DNA of 64,000 nucleotides from Artemisia argyi (lineage: Eukaryota > Streptophyta > Magnoliopsida > Asterales > Asteraceae). Where the stretch lies: assembly GCA_030686995.1 (NCBI GenBank), contig CM060693.1:107810228-107874227 (forward strand), given 5' to 3'. The notes under the pieces were generated by a model, which did not search any database, had not been told where the DNA came from, and worked only from the letters and a program-made list of their open reading frames with translations. The position numbers and the translations under genes are program-made. How positions within the stretch are numbered: position 1 is the first letter of the stretch; every line of letters begins with the position of its first letter. Positions 45,344 through 56,088 of the stretch are shown here, one piece after another.

Positions 45344-48300
45344 TCAGTTGTATTTTAAAAACTTTTCCAGATCCTCTGGAGTCAAACATCTCATACCAAT
45401 TTGGTGAACTAGACTCGCAAACCTTGATGGTGCTAAAGATTTGGTAAGTAAGTCCGCCAATTGGTACTCTGTTCCAACAAAATAAAGGTCAACGGTACCC
45501 TTTTCCACATGCTCTTTGATGAAATGATATCGGAGATCAATGTGTTTGGATTTGCAATGATGCACAGTGTTGCAGGAGATAGCAATTGCACTCTTTGAAT
45601 CACAGTAGATAGGAATCTTGTTGAATAGGTAGCCATAATCCTTAAGTTGTGATCTCATCCAAATGACTTGAGCACAACAAGCAGACATGGCTACGTATTC
45701 AGATTCTGTAGACGACAGTGAAGTGCAGTCCTGCTTCTTAGATTGCCATGACACGAGTTTGTCTCCGAGAAATTGTAATCCACCAGATGTACTTTTGCGT
45801 GTGTCTAAACATCCTGCATGATCAGTATCTGAAAAAGCAATTAGTTTAAAACCAGAATCCTTCGGATACCAGATTCCCAAGTTAATGGTTCCCTTTATGT
45901 ATCGAAGGATTCTTTTGACCTCACTGAGGTGTTTTTCAGTTGGTTTAGACTGATAGCAAGAGCACATGTAGACAGCAAATACTATATCAGGTCTACTAGC
46001 TGTGAGATACATGAGGGACCCAATCATACTTCGGTATTTGGTAGGGTCAACAGGAGTCCCATGTAAGTCAGCATCTAGTTTTGTGGTATAGCCCATCGGT
46101 GTATTATAAGTATCACTGGTCATCATTCCATGTTTCTTTAAAATTTCAAGAGCATATTTGGACTGATTTATAAAAATTCCACGGGGTGATTGATGAACTT
46201 GTAGTCCTAGAAAGAACGAAAGTTCACCCATCATGGACATTTCAAAATTATCTTTCATTAATTTTGCAAAATCATTAGAGTAACTTCTTTTTGTTGAGGC
46301 AAAAATGATGTCATCGACATATATTTGAACAACAAGTAAGTCCTCCCCGTAGGTTTTTGTAAATAGTGTTGGATCCACCGATCCTTTAGAAAATTTATTG
46401 GCCAGCAAGAAAGTGGACAGTTTGTCATACCACGCCCGTGGGGCTTGCTTGAGTCCGTAGAGTGCCTTTTTGAGTCGATAAACGTGATTAGGACGCTCAG
46501 GATCAACGAAGCCTTCAGGTTGACTGACATAAACTTCTTCACGGAGTTCTCCATTAAGAAATGTTGTTTTCACATCCATTTGGTAAACCACCATATTCCT
46601 GTGTGCAGCATAAGCCAAAAAGATCCGAACAGCTTCATGTCGAGCCACTGGTGCAAAGGATTCAGCAAAATCAAGTCCTTCCAGTTGGGAGTATCCTTTT
46701 GCTACCAGACGTGATTTGTTGCGTATGACAGTTCCTTCAGCATCAAGCTTATTCTTCCAAATCCATTTTAACCCAATGACAAAGACTCCATCAGGTCTTT
46801 CAACTAATTCCCAGACTTCAAGTCTTATGAATTGCTGAAATTCCTCTTGCATAGATTCAATCCAGTTGTCATTAGTCATTGCATCTTTAATGTTCTTCGG
46901 TTCTTCGTGACAAACTGTGAGTGCATAGATACAAGTTTCTCCATCTGTGTGAAGTCGTTGTCTTGTCATAACAGGTGCATCTGGATGGCCAATAATATGA
47001 ACTAGTGGATGGTCTCGAGTCCATTTGTGTGTGGAAGGGTGTAGTTGATAGGTATCTCGTATGTTAGCAGGATCCAAATTGCGTGTTGATGACTCAGCTA
47101 TATCAGGAACAATAGGAGCCGGTGCAAACGGATTAAAGAACGCATCAGGATCTTGCTCTGCGGGTTGTGGAACTGATTGTGGTGTGGGATCTTCAGCTGG
47201 ATGGCGGGAGTTAGAACCAGTTTGTTCGGCTGTAGATGGTGATACAATTGGAGGACCGTCTCTCTCAACACTTGTAGAAGTTTGTTGAGGTGAGTCTGGT
47301 ACTGGAATGTTATCAGGTTGAGCAGCGGAATTAGGTGAGACCTCAGTAGGACGGTATACAATTGTGTCATCAAATAGTGGAGCAAACAAGGTTTCTAATT
47401 CTTTGCGGTTAAGTGGCAATGGTTCAGCCGAAGATTCCGAAGAGTTGAGACGGTTGAATTCGGGTCCTAAGCTGTGTTGCTCAGAAGCCATTTGTGTGAG
47501 TTCATCAAAATTAGCGTGAATGGTTTCTTGAATTTCTCTTGTACGACGATTCCATATCCGAAAACCTTTGGAATTTTCACAATATCCAACGAACACTCCG
47601 ATGTCAGCCTTTGCTTTAAGTTTACCTAAATCATCACGATCATTTTTCGGATAACAAAGTGCTCCAAATACATGAAAGTAATCGATGTTCGGTTTCCTTT
47701 TGTGAACAATTTGATATGGTGTTTTGCGATGGCGTTTCGTGATCATGCAACGGTTTTGAGTATAACATGCGGTTGAAACAACTTCTGCCCATAAGTAATA
47801 TGGTAATTGAGCATTAATCAACATAGTTCTAGCAGCTTCCACTAACGTCCTGTTGCGTCTTTCAACAACTCCATTCTGTTCTGGGCTTCTAGGAATAGAT
47901 GTTTGATGTTCAATTCCCACTTTCTCATAATAAGACCGAAGTGTCTGATTCTTGAATTCAGTTCCATTGTCAGTTCTGACTATCCGTACCGTGTTGCGTA
48001 ACTGAACTTGAATTTTAGTGAGAAAGGTGATGATCATTGAAGGAGCCTGATCTTTACTTCGTAAGAAATAGACCCAAGTCCATCTGGAGAAGTCATCTAC
48101 AATTACTAGTATGTAGCATTTACCGTTGATACTTTGAACACGCATCGGTCCACATAGATCCATATGAAGCAGTTGTAAAACATGATTCGTACTTTGCTCA
48201 GGTTTAGACGGAAAATGAGCACGAGTACTTTTTCCTTGTTCACAGGCTGAACATAAGTGATCTTTGGTAAAACGGAATCTTGGAAATCCATTGACAAGTT

Positions 48301-48853
48301 TATAACGAGCAAGGTCAGTCATAGTTCTGAAATTCAAGTGTGAAAGACGTTTGTGCCATAACCAAGATTTAGTTGACTCAGCTTTGGAGAGAAGACAGAT
48401 CGGAGATGTTGCAATCATATCTGACATTGATATTGTATAAAGATTGGAGCCACGTGAGCCAGACATAAGATCGTTTCCTTGTAAGTCACGAACAAAGCAA
48501 GTTTTCTCACGAAATGCAACTTCTAGATCCCCATCACAGAATTGACCAACAGAGAAAAGGTTGTGTCCAAGGCCTTCCACATAGTAAACACGACTGATTT
48601 CGATGTTCCCGCTGATATAGTCACCATATCCCATGATTAGAGCGTAATGATCATTCCCGAATCTGACAGTACCAATGAACTTTGAGAAAAAGTTGTGCAA
48701 CAGTTTGAGATTGCCTGTCATATGTCGGGTGCATCCGCTATCAACAATCCAGAGAATGATCTGTACCACCTGTATCACAAGAAGAAGACACGGATGGAAC
48801 AGAAGTAAGGGTGGAACCCAAAGACAATGCGGGTTCCTGTTGGTTAGTAACAC
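45344..48853 (-). CDS. Copia pol: protease end, integrase, reverse transcriptase, RNase H
   Basis: An open frame of 1169 codons without internal stops. Protease active-site DSG at residues 38-40 ([13 protein letters not shown]). The integrase zinc domain has H167, H172, C201 and C204, and the catalytic triad is D232 (LLHMDLCGP), D295 (VRTDNGTEF) and E331 ([11 protein letters not shown]). After a Pro/Ser-rich linker (470-600) the reverse transcriptase starts near 670, with [11 protein letters not shown] (758-768) and YVDD (845-848). RNase H near the C-terminus has [13 protein letters not shown] and [10 protein letters not shown], followed by the terminal [21 protein letters not shown] order is Copia. 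The frame starts inside the protease; the upstream part is in the gag frame, reached by a +1 shift near 48760-48850. The catalytic residues I checked are present, so the enzyme part could be functional. Confidence 0.93.
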   Translation of the reverse strand: MLLTNRNPHCLWVPPLLLFHPCLLLVIQVVQIILWIVDSGCTRHMTGNLKLLHNFFSKFIGTVRFGNDHYALIMGYGDYISGNIEISRVYYVEGLGHNLFSVGQFCDGDLEVAFREKTCFVRDLQGNDLMSGSRGSNLYTISMSDMIATSPICLLSKAESTKSWLWHKRLSHLNFRTMTDLARYKLVNGFPRFRFTKDHLCSACEQGKSTRAHFPSKPEQSTNHVLQLLHMDLCGPMRVQSINGKCYILVIVDDFSRWTWVYFLRSKDQAPSMIITFLTKIQVQLRNTVRIVRTDNGTEFKNQTLRSYYEKVGIEHQTSIPRSPEQNGVVERRNRTLVEAARTMLINAQLPYYLWAEVVSTACYTQNRCMITKRHRKTPYQIVHKRKPNIDYFHVFGALCYPKNDRDDLGKLKAKADIGVFVGYCENSKGFRIWNRRTREIQETIHANFDELTQMASEQHSLGPEFNRLNSSESSAEPLPLNRKELETLFAPLFDDTIVYRPTEVSPNSAAQPDNIPVPDSPQQTSTSVERDGPPIVSPSTAEQTGSNSRHPAEDPTPQSVPQPAEQDPDAFFNPFAPAPIVPDIAESSTRNLDPANIRDTYQLHPSTHKWTRDHPLVHIIGHPDAPVMTRQRLHTDGETCIYALTVCHEEPKNIKDAMTNDNWIESMQEEFQQFIRLEVWELVERPDGVFVIGLKWIWKNKLDAEGTVIRNKSRLVAKGYSQLEGLDFAESFAPVARHEAVRIFLAYAAHRNMVVYQMDVKTTFLNGELREEVYVSQPEGFVDPERPNHVYRLKKALYGLKQAPRAWYDKLSTFLLANKFSKGSVDPTLFTKTYGEDLLVVQIYVDDIIFASTKRSYSNDFAKLMKDNFEMSMMGELSFFLGLQVHQSPRGIFINQSKYALEILKKHGMMTSDTYNTPMGYTTKLDADLHGTPVDPTKYRSMIGSLMYLTASRPDIVFAVYMCSCYQSKPTEKHLSEVKRILRYIKGTINLGIWYPKDSGFKLIAFSDTDHAGCLDTRKSTSGGLQFLGDKLVSWQSKKQDCTSLSSTESEYVAMSACCAQVIWMRSQLKDYGYLFNKIPIYCDSKSAIAISCNTVHHCKSKHIDLRYHFIKEHVEKGTVDLYFVGTEYQLADLLTKSLAPSRFASLVHQIGMRCLTPEDLEKFLKYN

Positions 48854-51110
48854 ATGTATTCAACACTTTAGGAATCCATTTAAATTCTGGTTTGTATTGT
48901 AACCAACGTTGCCAGTTCCAACTAGTTTTTGCTTTCTTAATGTTAAATGCACTAGTAGTTGGCTCATTCCTAGATTTGTTCTTGGCACCTATGGGGGTAA
49001 CTGGGATATCATGAGAAACCGTAGAAGACGGCTTTCCTAAGTTAGACTTAGAGGCAGTAGTGGGCCTAAAAGGAATGCGTGTCCTACGTTTCTTATGACG
49101 ATTGAGAAGAGAATTAGCTAAACATTTTGTATGATCACCAGATGATACGCTTTTACGACAAAACACACAAGGTGCATTAATATTCAAAACATTCAAAGGT
49201 TCATCATTCGTTACATTTAGATTTTGATTACAATTTGCCAGATTAGAATCTAAATCTGATGCAACATGAGTTTTATTCAAATTCCTAAGTTGGTCTTCTA
49301 CTTCTTGAGCTTCTAGGTTTCCTCTCTTACGTTGCAAGATCCTATTCTTCTTTTTACTTTTTCGCTTGGGTCTGCTAACGCTAGAAGTGGAGACTAGTCC
49401 TGTAGAAGTGGAGTTATCAACATTAGTGTTTTGAACAACCTTTCCTTTATCAGTTTTGTTTAATTGATACATTCCTGGTGCTATCACCGTGGTGTCAACC
49501 ATTTTTCCTTTTTGAAGTAGCTTAACTTTCTCTTTCAAATCAATGATGATGTGATTTTTGTCCTGAATTTCAGACTCAAGTAAACCATTGCAATATTTGA
49601 TGTCATCGCGATTTTGTTGCCATTCGGCGTTTTCAATTTTTAAATCCGCAATTTCTTTCTCGTATCGGAGACACCGACCTTTAAAAGACTCGTTGTTTTC
49701 GCAAATCTGACAAGAGTTTGAAACATTTTGACTTTGAAACTTCAATTCCCTTTCAAGACTTTTAGCTTGACACCATTCAAGCCTTTGATTGAGTTGACAA
49801 ATTTCTTTTGAAAATTGTTTTGTCACATCATCATTTTTGATTCTCAACTTATCATTTTCCTGTTTAAGTGTCTCAATTTCCTCATTCAACAAGTTATTAT
49901 CAACACAAAGATCATCCATAAGCATAGAAGTACCAGATTTATAGAGATCATTCATGATAACAGACAAAATATCAGCATTGAGAACTTGTTCCAAGAGTCG
50001 ATCAGCATCATTTTTTAAAACTCTATTTCTTTGCTTTTGAACCAAAATGTCATTTTCAGTTGAATTGAAAACGTTTATCATATTTTTGACCTCCTTTTGA
50101 AGTTCCTGATCCCAACGTGTAGCACATAGACGGAGGTATTGAACAATTGGCTTCATTTGTTTTTGAAAAATATCTCTCTTTTCTCGCTCGTAAGCGGATT
50201 GAAAAGTTTCAATTTTAATTTCAGAATTACGTTCAATTGTTTCCTCCAAAATTTCGATGTCTTCCATAAAGGTTTTGAAATAATTTAAGACACGACACGT
50301 TTTTGGTAAAGGTGTAAGTTCACCGGATGATGGTAAAGGACCATTTATTTGTGCTACAGTTTGGACAGGGGCCTCATTATGAGATGAAACATATGACTCT
50401 TCGATAAACCATGATTTCTCAGGTAAATCCTTTTGAGTAACAAAAGATTTAGAAAGAGGTGGAGCTTTTGAATATTCATATGGTGTCCAATATTGAACAT
50501 AACTCATTTTTTATCGACTCTCGTCTTCAAGTTCTTCTTCTTCCTTAGTATCAAAAACAACAGCACGCACAATTGTATTATCAAACATGTGATCAATACT
50601 GTAAACCTTAGGATTTTCTTTGAAAGCTTTGTGAAGAAACATTGATTTAAAATCGCAAAGTGCAAATCCTTTATCGGGTCTCGGTTTTAAAGCAAACTTT
50701 TGAATTGTTGTGACAGAGTTCCCGTGTTTGTAAACAATGTGACGAAATTCTTTAAGTTGTTTTTCAAGATCAACAATATCACCAAGTAAGTCATCTATAT
50801 ACTTCCTTTTTCGTGTTTTATGTTCACAAAACTCCTTTTTGCAATTTGACAATTCTGTTTCAGTTTTTGAAAGGTCTCTTTGAAGACGTTCAACTTGCAT
50901 TTTCAATTCACACTTCTCACTTTCAAGTTTCGAAATCAACTTTCCGTTTGACTCAATTAAATCTTGCATTTTACGTTGAAGATCTTGTTCTTTGTTGTAA
51001 GAATCTTGAAAAGCTTTTTCAAAACTTTTTGCATGTTTAATCTTGTCTTCCTGATTTGAAAGCTGAATTTTATAACACTCAATATCTCTTGCAAGTGACG
51101 CATTTTTTTT
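48741..51110 (-). pseudogene. Copia gag C-terminal region: coiled coil and second Cys-His motif
   Basis: Continues gag in the frame reached after an A-run (eight A in minus sense, 51110-51103) where the reading shifts by one. A TAA at 50513-50511 splits it into 50969-50511 and 50507-48741, which share a frame. Both parts are rich in Glu/Lys/Leu/Gln heptads, predicting long coiled coils. Near the end, residues C447, C450, H459 and C462 (counted from the ATG at 50507) form a second knuckle-like motif, CVFC…GDHTKC, followed by a basic stretch. The frame ends at 48741, overlapping the pol frame by about 110 nt. The overlap may be a mutation or a +1 frameshift site; relatives I recall are continuous here, favouring mutation. 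Confidence 0.75.
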
Positions 51111-53232
51111 CTTTCAAAACTTTATTTGTCTCGTTGCATTTAATGATTTGCAATTGTTGATCATCCAGTTGTTTAGATAACAATATTAGGTCAGGGTCTG
51201 GATCAAATGATGGTTCATGTTGTTCTAAATGACCATGTTTATCATACTCAATAGGATCATCAAATGAAACAACTGTGTCATCATCAAATATGACAACTGT
51301 GCTTATTTGTTCATCTGTTTGAGATGATGAAGATGATTCACATGGAACAACTTGCGCCATATCTGATTCATAAGCAGAAGGTGAGACTATTTCATTAATA
51401 AAGCATGCATTGAGGTCATGTACCTGAGACAAGCCGTCAGTGTCATACACTGGACCTGAATCATTGAGCTTAAGTTCCTGCATGTTGGCCATAAGCATCA
51501 CAACAGCATTGGCTTCCAGATCTTCCATGTCATCATCGTTGTTCACATTTGCCATGAAGTTGTTATCCTGTTCAGGGAAATGTCCATCTTTTTCATCTTG
51601 AAGAGCCATGAGTAATGCCTGCTTGTGAAACTTACTACCCCGAGTTCTCGGTTTGGGACATGCTGTAGCAATATGACCTTGTTCATTGCAATTGTAGCAC
51701 CATACTGCATTCCCTGAGTTGGAGTTTCTAGTTGCAACTGGTTCAGACCTTTGCTGAGAAGATCCTGAGTTGTTCCTGAACCCTCCATTGTTACTAAACC
51801 TCTGACCATTCCCATAATTTCCTGAAGAGCTTCCTGAACCAGATCGACCATAGCTACGATTCTGAATTTCCACTCTTCCATCATTAACAACAGCTTGATT
51901 CCTTGTGTTAGAAGATGAACGTTGACGGTTGTTTGTTTTGTTGGAGAATTTGCTGAAAGCACGAGCAATAAGAGCAAGTCCCTGATTCAACGTATTAAAG
52001 TCATCATCGTCATCATCATTGGAGTTGGCGTAGTACACAACATCATTGTTGTTTGACGGAACAAGTTGAGTAGAAGAATCTTGTAGTGATGAATCATAAG
52101 GGACCATTTGGTTCGAGGTGGAAGATTGTGGATAACTGAAGTAGTTCTGCTCTTGAACATATGCATAATTTGACATTGGTGGTGGAGCATAGGGAGATTG
52201 AGCTACGAGAGCCAAAGAATTTGGTGTTGGTGTTGGTGTGTATCCTCCTCGTAGAGCTCTATCTTTTTCCACTTCAGGTTCATGGTGTTTCAGAAAATCA
52301 TACAACAAGCCATATGGAGCATCATGAAGATTCTTCGTTTGACGAACAAATGACACATATTTATGCCAATCAGGGCCAAGACTACCAACAAATTTGGAGT
52401 TCACCGCGATCCTTGGTACTGTGATTTTGTGACGTTCCAGATCATTCACCACATTTGTGAAACGATGATAGTAGGATTCAAGGGACTCTCCTGGTTCAAT
52501 TGTGATGTCAGTGTATTCCATGTAGAGTTTGGATTCCATATCATCTTTGTTCAATTGAGTGCCTTCCATAAGGAGATGAACGTGTTCCCACATAGCTTTG
52601 GCTGTTTTCTGAGCATCGACACTTCGATAGATTGGATTTGGTATACCTTGAAGTATATAAGCCATTGCATATTGATCAGCATCACGATGTAGTTTCTGTT
52701 CTTCAGTGAGTGAAGTTTCTGGAAGAGGTCTATCACCAGGAGGACGTGGAGGATCAGCAGTTGGATCACCAGCTTCAAATCTTGTTGGCCACTCAAATGG
52801 TCCTTCAAGTATCACTTGCTTCAAGAATTTCCCATGAGGTTGCTTAAGTTCAAGAAATCTTAAGAATCTACTTGACCATTGAACATAGTTCCCAGGTGTT
52901 AGCATTGGAGGTGTTTCAAGTGATCCTGCCTCATGTCAGGATTGTTGAGTTGTAATAACTTCACACATTCTGTCAAACCAGTGAGGTTGTTTGGAGGGAA
53001 GCTGAGTGTTTTGTTGCGGCACTTGATATGGTTGTTGTTGAGGAATGATCTGATGTTGTTGCATCATTAGGTAATGATGTAGTGGATTGTATGTTTGTTT
53101 TTGAGAAGGTTGTTGATTCATTTGGTGCGGAAGGTATTGTTGTTGCTGATACTGCTGATGTGGATGTTGCGGATACTGCTGATTTTGAGATTGCTGAATA
53201 TGAGGGAAGTAATGATTAGGTGGTTGAGACAT
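51079..53232 (-). pseudogene. Copia gag: Gln-rich N-terminus, UBN2-like domain, CCHC zinc knuckle
   Basis: It starts at ATG 53232 with 98 Gln/Pro-rich codons and is interrupted by a TGA at 52938-52936; the same frame then continues to 51079 (ATG at 52905, 608 codons). The 608-codon part has the gag fold of plant Copia elements (residues 5-215, with WSSRFLRFLELK and SYYHRFTNVVNDLE), a Ser/Asn/Gly-rich linker, and a CCHC knuckle CYNCNEQGHIATAC (C403, C406, H411, C416), then an acidic tail. The ending RY-stop results from the one-base shift in an A-run at 51103-51110. The TGA could have arisen by a single C-to-T change. Gag packages the element RNA into virus-like particles in the cytoplasm. Confidence 0.85.
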
Positions 53233-54081
53233 CTTCGAACACTTGTGTAGAAATGGATCTTGTAGAAAGTGTAGAATTAACCAAGTATCGAAAACCTTAG
53301 CACAACTTCAGATTGCGAAACTTGTCAGGTTTTCGAAAAAATCAATGATTGCGATACTTAGCAGGTTTTCGAAAATTCAATGATTGCGAAACTTAGCTGG
53401 TTTTCGAAAAACTTGAGATTTCGACAACAAATAAGTAGTTTGCGAAACTTCTTATGTTTGCGAAAAAATAGGATTTCGAAACTTAGAAAAGTTTGCGATA
53501 ACTTGTGTGATTTCGAAAGAATTGTAAGTTTTCGATAAAATCACCAAGTTACGATAAAAGCAGTTTTCGAAATTATACAATTTCGAAAACTTTCCCAAAC
53601 ATCGAAGTACTTAACTTTCTTATACAAGAAAGAAAATACCGAGTCCACACAAACGAAGTCGAGGTAGTGCACTTTGAGAGGATCTCGAAACTGGGGACTA
53701 GTAAGTTCTCGATAACTTGGTAGTCTTTGTTTTTCAAAGAAAGCAATCCTAAAACGCGTTTTTTCTTAAAGATTCTTGTACTTTTAGGTATAAAATGAAG
53801 ATTAGTTGAAGAAAGTTGAAAACTTGATAACCTTTATAAAAAACAAAAATGTTTTCGATAACAAGTACAAGAAACCCAATTCGAATTTTGTGATAAAAGT
53901 TTTGAACTTTTTGATTGTTTTGATTTGTAGAACAAGTTTGTAAGCAAATATGTGCTAAAAAACCAAGGAACAAGCAAGAAAGTGCAAAAAATTTGACAAA
54001 AAATTCGATTGGAGAAAGAAAAAAAACGTATAGGATGAAAACTTCAATGAAAAAACTATAACTACACCTTCTTCCGGCGAA
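53233..54081 (-). other. Copia 5' leader with TTTCGAAA-type motifs and a tandem repeat
   Basis: Between the primer-binding site and gag lie about 20 short motifs of the TTTCGAAA / TTGCGAAA / TTGCGATA / ATCGAAA type, densest at 53285-53600. Three ~36-bp tandem units begin GATTGCGA(A/T)AC at 53311, 53347 and 53382. No coding sequence was supported; a minus-strand frame at 53749-54090 has no domain. Confidence 0.8.
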
Positions 54082-54089
54082 TGATACCA
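54082..54089 (-). promoter_or_regulatory. Primer-binding site of the Copia element (tRNA-iMet)
   Basis: The minus strand reads TGGTATCA two bases after the 5' LTR. This matches the first eight bases complementary to the 3' end of initiator tRNA-Met, the usual plant Copia primer. Confidence 0.9.
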
Positions 54090-54091
54090 CT

Positions 54092-54443
54092 TGTTAGGTC
54101 ACCATTTTGTAAACACAAGTATAAGAATGGTAGAAATGAGATGAGAATGTGAATGGGATGATTATATGATAAAGAGAAATGTAAGAACAATAGTTTCCTT
54201 AAGAAATCAAATAACCAACCAAGTATTACATAGACCTAAGCATACTATATATAGGGAAGGAGCTAGGGCAACACTCCCTCTCCTTCCTTTCTCCAAATCG
54301 TGTAGGCTTTCAAGCCCATGGGCCACATACCTTAAGTCTAGTAAACTTGTAACATTTCATAAGTGTAAGAAAATAATAACTTAAGCAACCTATTATTACA
54401 AATGACCGAGACTTGATAAAATAGTAAAACTTTGGTTCCAACA
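54092..54443 (-). repeat. 5' LTR of the Copia element
   Basis: 352 bp, identical to 36674-37025 except at two sites. TATA box TATATATA at 54253-54246 in minus sense. It is flanked by the target duplication TTTAC at 54444-54448. Confidence 0.97.
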
Positions 54444-56088
54444 TTTACCCATGAGTCCTAATCGTCCCAAAACAATATGTACAAGGATATGACTCGACTT
54501 AGCAACCGTGTAATCAATTAGATAATTAACTTAGGGTTTAAACAAATAACAATAATGCACTAAAGATGAGTGCATACACGGAAGGCTAAGGCGATTTGGG
54601 TGTACATTTAAGTGGGGTGCAACAAATTCTTTCTTTAAGTAAAATGCTTAAAGTTAGAAACGAAAAGATAGGCTCGGAGGGGTGTACTAGGGGTTTCGTG
54701 TACTAAAAATGAGTACAACGCTAAGGGTGTGGGAAAAATTATTTGACTTAACTAGCCAAGTAATATGACTTAAATGGTCAAGTAATTATGATACGGGTTT
54801 AACACAAGGGTGATCCTAATGCCTCTTATCATGTAGTAAATCCTACTACACGAATGTAGTCTCACTAGCGGTCTCGAGATGCATCACTAACGCAAGTTCT
54901 AGAATCTAAATGCTACCGGTACACTCATAAGCACTAATAGTAAATGCTTTTCCTATCAAATCTAAAGGCGAACCTCACATATTTGGGTGGAAAATTTTTC
55001 TGTATAGTACGGTTTTGTGCTAGTCATACAATCTCCTATCCATGAGACGCTTGCTATGGCTAAAGTTTCACTCCTAAATGTTGTAAAAAAATTTAAATTT
55101 GGCACTAAAATTGCACTAACAAGTATTTCTCATAGTTTTATTACACATCTACCATCAAACAAACAAACTCAAGCGAAATTGTATCTGTAAGGTATCATCA
55201 TTTTACCCTCCCCTTACACTTAGGATGAACATTGTCCCCAATGTTCAAGTAAAGAATGTAAAAGTGAAATAAGTTAAACAAATGAAATTAAATACTCCCC
55301 TGATTCGCTCGGTATGGATAATAAGGTGGCCAGGTTAGATCTTCCTCCAAGAAAATGAACAATCAAAGCTTCCCTTCCAGAATAATAATCATCTTCTTGT
55401 CATACATAACCTGTACAGACAAGGCAACCTCGCATAAAATCGGTGGCAATCTACATATGCTAATAAATCCTAGAAAACAAAATAAGATATAATGCTTGTG
55501 GAATGATGTTTGCAGATTTCCTGGAGATTATAAAACTGATAATTCAACAAAAGCTTTAAAGCTCCGTTAGAAAAACAAAATTGGTAAAATTTCCAGATTT
55601 TTACACGTGACGCCGTCAGGAATCATTTCCTGACGCCGTCAGAAGTGACCTGCAGAAATTCTTATGTTAAGTTTCCGGAAAATTTCTGGAAAAACTTCGT
55701 CCTACTTCCTGGAAAATACTGCAAAACATCATTATGACTCGATACAAGCATTTGACTCTAACAAATACAAATATACATGTTCACTTAATATTGTGAAAAA
55801 TCATGATCGGAATTGTTTCTTAAAAACATATTTGGGGTTTCCCCTTACACTTATCTTTTGCAAAAATACCTTTGGATGAAGTTAAGACTAAGCTAAACAA
55901 CAAAGTAAAGTATTTTCACCATTTTATTTTTGAAACATGATCCACCAACAATAAAAATAAAGCATGCATACGGTAGCAAATAACAAACAAACAAAAATAA
56001 AAAATCACATAAAAAAACATGGGTTTCCTCCCAAGAAGCACTTTTCTTTATTTACGAGTCTTGTAGCTAGACTCAAGGTCATGGGTTA
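54444..56088 (-). other. Gypsy internal region downstream of gag-pro, no pol found
   Basis: In minus sense this is the region where pol would be expected. It has no long frame and no RT, RNase H or integrase motif. A phrase TTGAACATTGGGGACAATG…AAGTGTAAGGGGAGGG at about 55255-55198 resembles Athila/Tat 3' UTR sequence, so little or no pol was ever present here. Two TGACGCCGTCA palindromes (55608-55618, 55631-55641) match those in the LTRs. Confidence 0.65.

Larger units (their letters stand above)
36674..54443 (-). mobile_element. Copia (Sirevirus-like) retrotransposon, 17.8 kb, with an extra ORF downstream of pol
   Basis: The 352-bp LTRs (36674-37025, 54092-54443) start TGTTAGG and end CCAACA on the plus strand, and differ at two positions. 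The target duplication TTTAC is perfect (36669-36673, 54444-54448). In minus sense the order is 5' LTR, tRNA-iMet primer site, TTTCGAAA-rich leader, gag with CCHC knuckle and coiled coil, protease, integrase, reverse transcriptase, RNase H, A26 tract and PPT-like motif, second TTTCGAAA-rich spacer, 1378-codon ORF, UTR with more PPT-like motifs, 3' LTR. Protease-integrase-RT order defines Copia. Extra ORF position and multiple polypurine tracts are Sirevirus traits. It is unusually long for Copia. The gag and gag-pol junction carry stops and frameshifts; pol and the extra ORF are open. Confidence 0.93.
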
